A stretch of 23,724 bases of DNA from Victivallales bacterium (lineage in GTDB: Bacteria > Verrucomicrobiota > Lentisphaeria > Oligosphaerales > Oligosphaeraceae): assembly GCA_017431185.1 (NCBI GenBank), contig JAFRLP010000392.1, positions 1-23,724 on the forward strand, in the 5' to 3' direction. The translations under genes and the position numbers were made by a program. The notes below the pieces were generated by a model. It was not told where the DNA came from, did no database searches, and saw nothing but the letters and a program-made list of their open reading frames with translations. Positions within the stretch are counted from its first letter, which is position 1; every line of letters starts with the position of its first letter. Shown piece after piece: positions 22,344 through 23,724 of this stretch.

Positions 22344-23724
22344 TCAGTGCGTGTCTTCGACTTCCCAGTGTCCGCCATGAGGGGAGCCAACTCGTCTGAT
22401 GATTTTTTCGCGCTGTAGCCTTGTCAAGGCGGTTTTCACCTTTTGCGGGGTTGCCGCCGGAATGAGTCTGGCAAGGGATTCGCGTGAAAGGCTTCCATCC
22501 CGTTTCAGGTGTTCAAGCACTGCCAAGGGCAGACTGGTTTTGGAAGGACACCATTCCTCTCGGACTTCAAGTTGTCGTGTTGTTCCTTCGGGTGAGTAGT
22601 CATCGTCCAAGGGAATGGTGAGCGTAAAGACATCTTCATCAAGCAGGACAGGTGGTTTTCCCGAATAGAGACTGACATATTTGAAGAGGTTTCTCACCCC
22701 GGAACCAAGTTCATCCGCACGTCCAATTTCCTTGAAGAAGTCTGCGATGAGTGGGTTTTTCGCAAGCGGAAGCAGGTTTTGAGGCGTAATTGTCCCATGT
22801 TGATAGGCCCTGTTGGCGTTGTCGGCCAGGAGCATGTCTCGGCGGATGACAAGTCTGGCTGTGTAGGAACTGGTGAATTCGCGGTGGATGAGCAGATTGC
22901 CCACCGTCTCTCTCAGTATTTTTCCTCTCAAGCTTATGCTGATGCCGTTTTCCAGAAAGAATTTGTCGGGCAGCCACTTTTCCCCAAAGTGGATGAGCTG
23001 GGAGTATGCCTCGATGAGATTTGTCCGTACTATGAGCCGGTCGTCATAGTGTTCCAGGTTGTTGCGCAGGAGCAACGCATCTGTCTTGTAGGCGGGAAAT
23101 ATGTCGTGAATGACATCGTCGCGCCCAAGAAGCAATACACCGGCGGCACACACGCCCGAAACGCCGTTGGCATAGTCATGCCTGATGAGCCCTGCACTTT
23201 TCAGAAGCTCTTCGTCTGTCAATGCCTGCCAGGGATGTTCAGGATTCCTGGATGCGGCAAGTCGCCTGGCAAGTTGAATCAGTTCAGGCTTCAGTTCTGT
23301 CATGGTGACGTATGGATACACCTTCTGCTCCGTGTAGATGTTCTGCTTTCGCATGTACATCAAGGCAAGCTGTTCCGTTGTGTTCACCTTAACATCCGCT
23401 TCATGGACGCGGTCATAGCATATTCCCTTGAAACGGTGCATGTCGCTGCTTCTTGGCACACGAAGATGGACTATCTTTTTTCCTTTATAGTCAAACACTT
23501 CTGGAAGAATATAGAACGGTGGGTCAAGCTGGTTTCGGTCATTCATCACCTTGATCAGATTTCTTACGGTGGAATCCGCAGCTTGTTCTGGTACACCGAG
23601 TACCGTTCCGTCATCGGCCACACCGAGGAACAGGTCTCCTCCGTCCCTGTTAAGGAATGCGCAATAACTTTCAAACGTGTCCGCCCCAGGATTACCACCA
23701 CAGCGTTTGAACTCAAGGCAGGTG
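22344..23724 (-). CDS. AlbA_2/Schlafen-type ATP-dependent regulator, 5' end beyond the window
   Basis: The frame runs unbroken from the right edge to a TGA at 22344 and encodes the last 460 or so residues. It starts CLEFKRCGG, then DTFESYCAFLNRDGGDLFLGVADDG, which is the AlbA_2 (Schlafen-like) domain. A middle part follows with VCAAGVLLLGRD and IHREFTSSYTARLVI, then LIADFFKEIGRADELGSGVRNLFKY, the HATPase_c_4 region of these proteins. The last 70 residues form a winged helix (LAVLEHLKRDGSLSRESLARLI and KTALTRLQREKIIRRVG). A GTG at 23621 is internal and not the start. Such proteins are called putative transcriptional regulators; they are common in accessory and defence regions, and their activity is mostly unknown. 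Confidence 0.85.
   Translation of the reverse strand, partial: TCLEFKRCGGNPGADTFESYCAFLNRDGGDLFLGVADDGTVLGVPEQAADSTVRNLIKVMNDRNQLDPPFYILPEVFDYKGKKIVHLRVPRSSDMHRFKGICYDRVHEADVKVNTTEQLALMYMRKQNIYTEQKVYPYVTMTELKPELIQLARRLAASRNPEHPWQALTDEELLKSAGLIRHDYANGVSGVCAAGVLLLGRDDVIHDIFPAYKTDALLLRNNLEHYDDRLIVRTNLIEAYSQLIHFGEKWLPDKFFLENGISISLRGKILRETVGNLLIHREFTSSYTARLVIRRDMLLADNANRAYQHGTITPQNLLPLAKNPLIADFFKEIGRADELGSGVRNLFKYVSLYSGKPPVLLDEDVFTLTIPLDDDYSPEGTTRQLEVREEWCPSKTSLPLAVLEHLKRDGSLSRESLARLIPAATPQKVKTALTRLQREKIIRRVGSPHGGHWEVEDTH

Overview
The window looks like a chromosomal piece of a PVC-superphylum bacterium, most likely a Lentisphaerota (Victivallis-like) organism. This rests on gene content only: single pseudopilin-like proteins with a [10 protein letters not shown]-terminus sit directly beside large secreted glycoside-hydrolase-like proteins (GH42-like, DUF4838, a GH39 remnant), together with AraC and GntR regulators, and many AAA/DUF4143-type accessory genes. 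No 16S or other phylogenetic marker is present, so the assignment is an inference.

Layout. 1-2396 (minus strand): an unrecognised helical protein cut by the left edge, a GT5 glycogen synthase, and a small stand-alone glycogen-binding (CBM48/AMPK-type) protein, the last two each with a plausible promoter. 2616-5568 (plus strand): three late corrin-ring genes, cbiC, cbiD and a fused cbiE-cbiT, of the anaerobic cobalamin route. 5559-12683 (minus strand): a three-gene operon of a pseudopilin-like protein and two very large secreted GH42-like paralogues. It is divergent from an AraC/cupin regulator at 12790-13680.

13681-14931 is a scrapyard of gene fragments: a possible phage head-tail fragment, a 43-nt near-perfect palindrome, a GH39-like gene with a large internal deletion, and the end of another protein with the same N-terminal type of WIW domain as the intact hydrolase at 9146-11902. 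It is followed by a second copy of the AraC gene together with its promoter region (about 14927-15902). The simplest reading is that a whole regulator-plus-hydrolase locus was duplicated and the divergent operon of the second copy decayed.

16019-17308 is an AAA ATPase of the DUF4143 type, bracketed by two related palindromes in opposite orientation. 17660-21854 is a tight plus-strand operon: a GntR/LacI-type regulator, a second pseudopilin-like protein and a secreted DUF4838 protein. The right end (minus strand) holds a fragment of an AAA-ATPase_like/PDDEXK protein and an AlbA_2/Schlafen-type regulator that runs off the window.

The two sugar cassettes share one logic: a sugar-type regulator, one pseudopilin-like protein as first structural gene, then one or two large exported hydrolases. 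This repeated design is the most likely undescribed functional unit here. The palindrome-bracketed ATPase and the duplicated, decayed AraC locus are the most striking structural signals.
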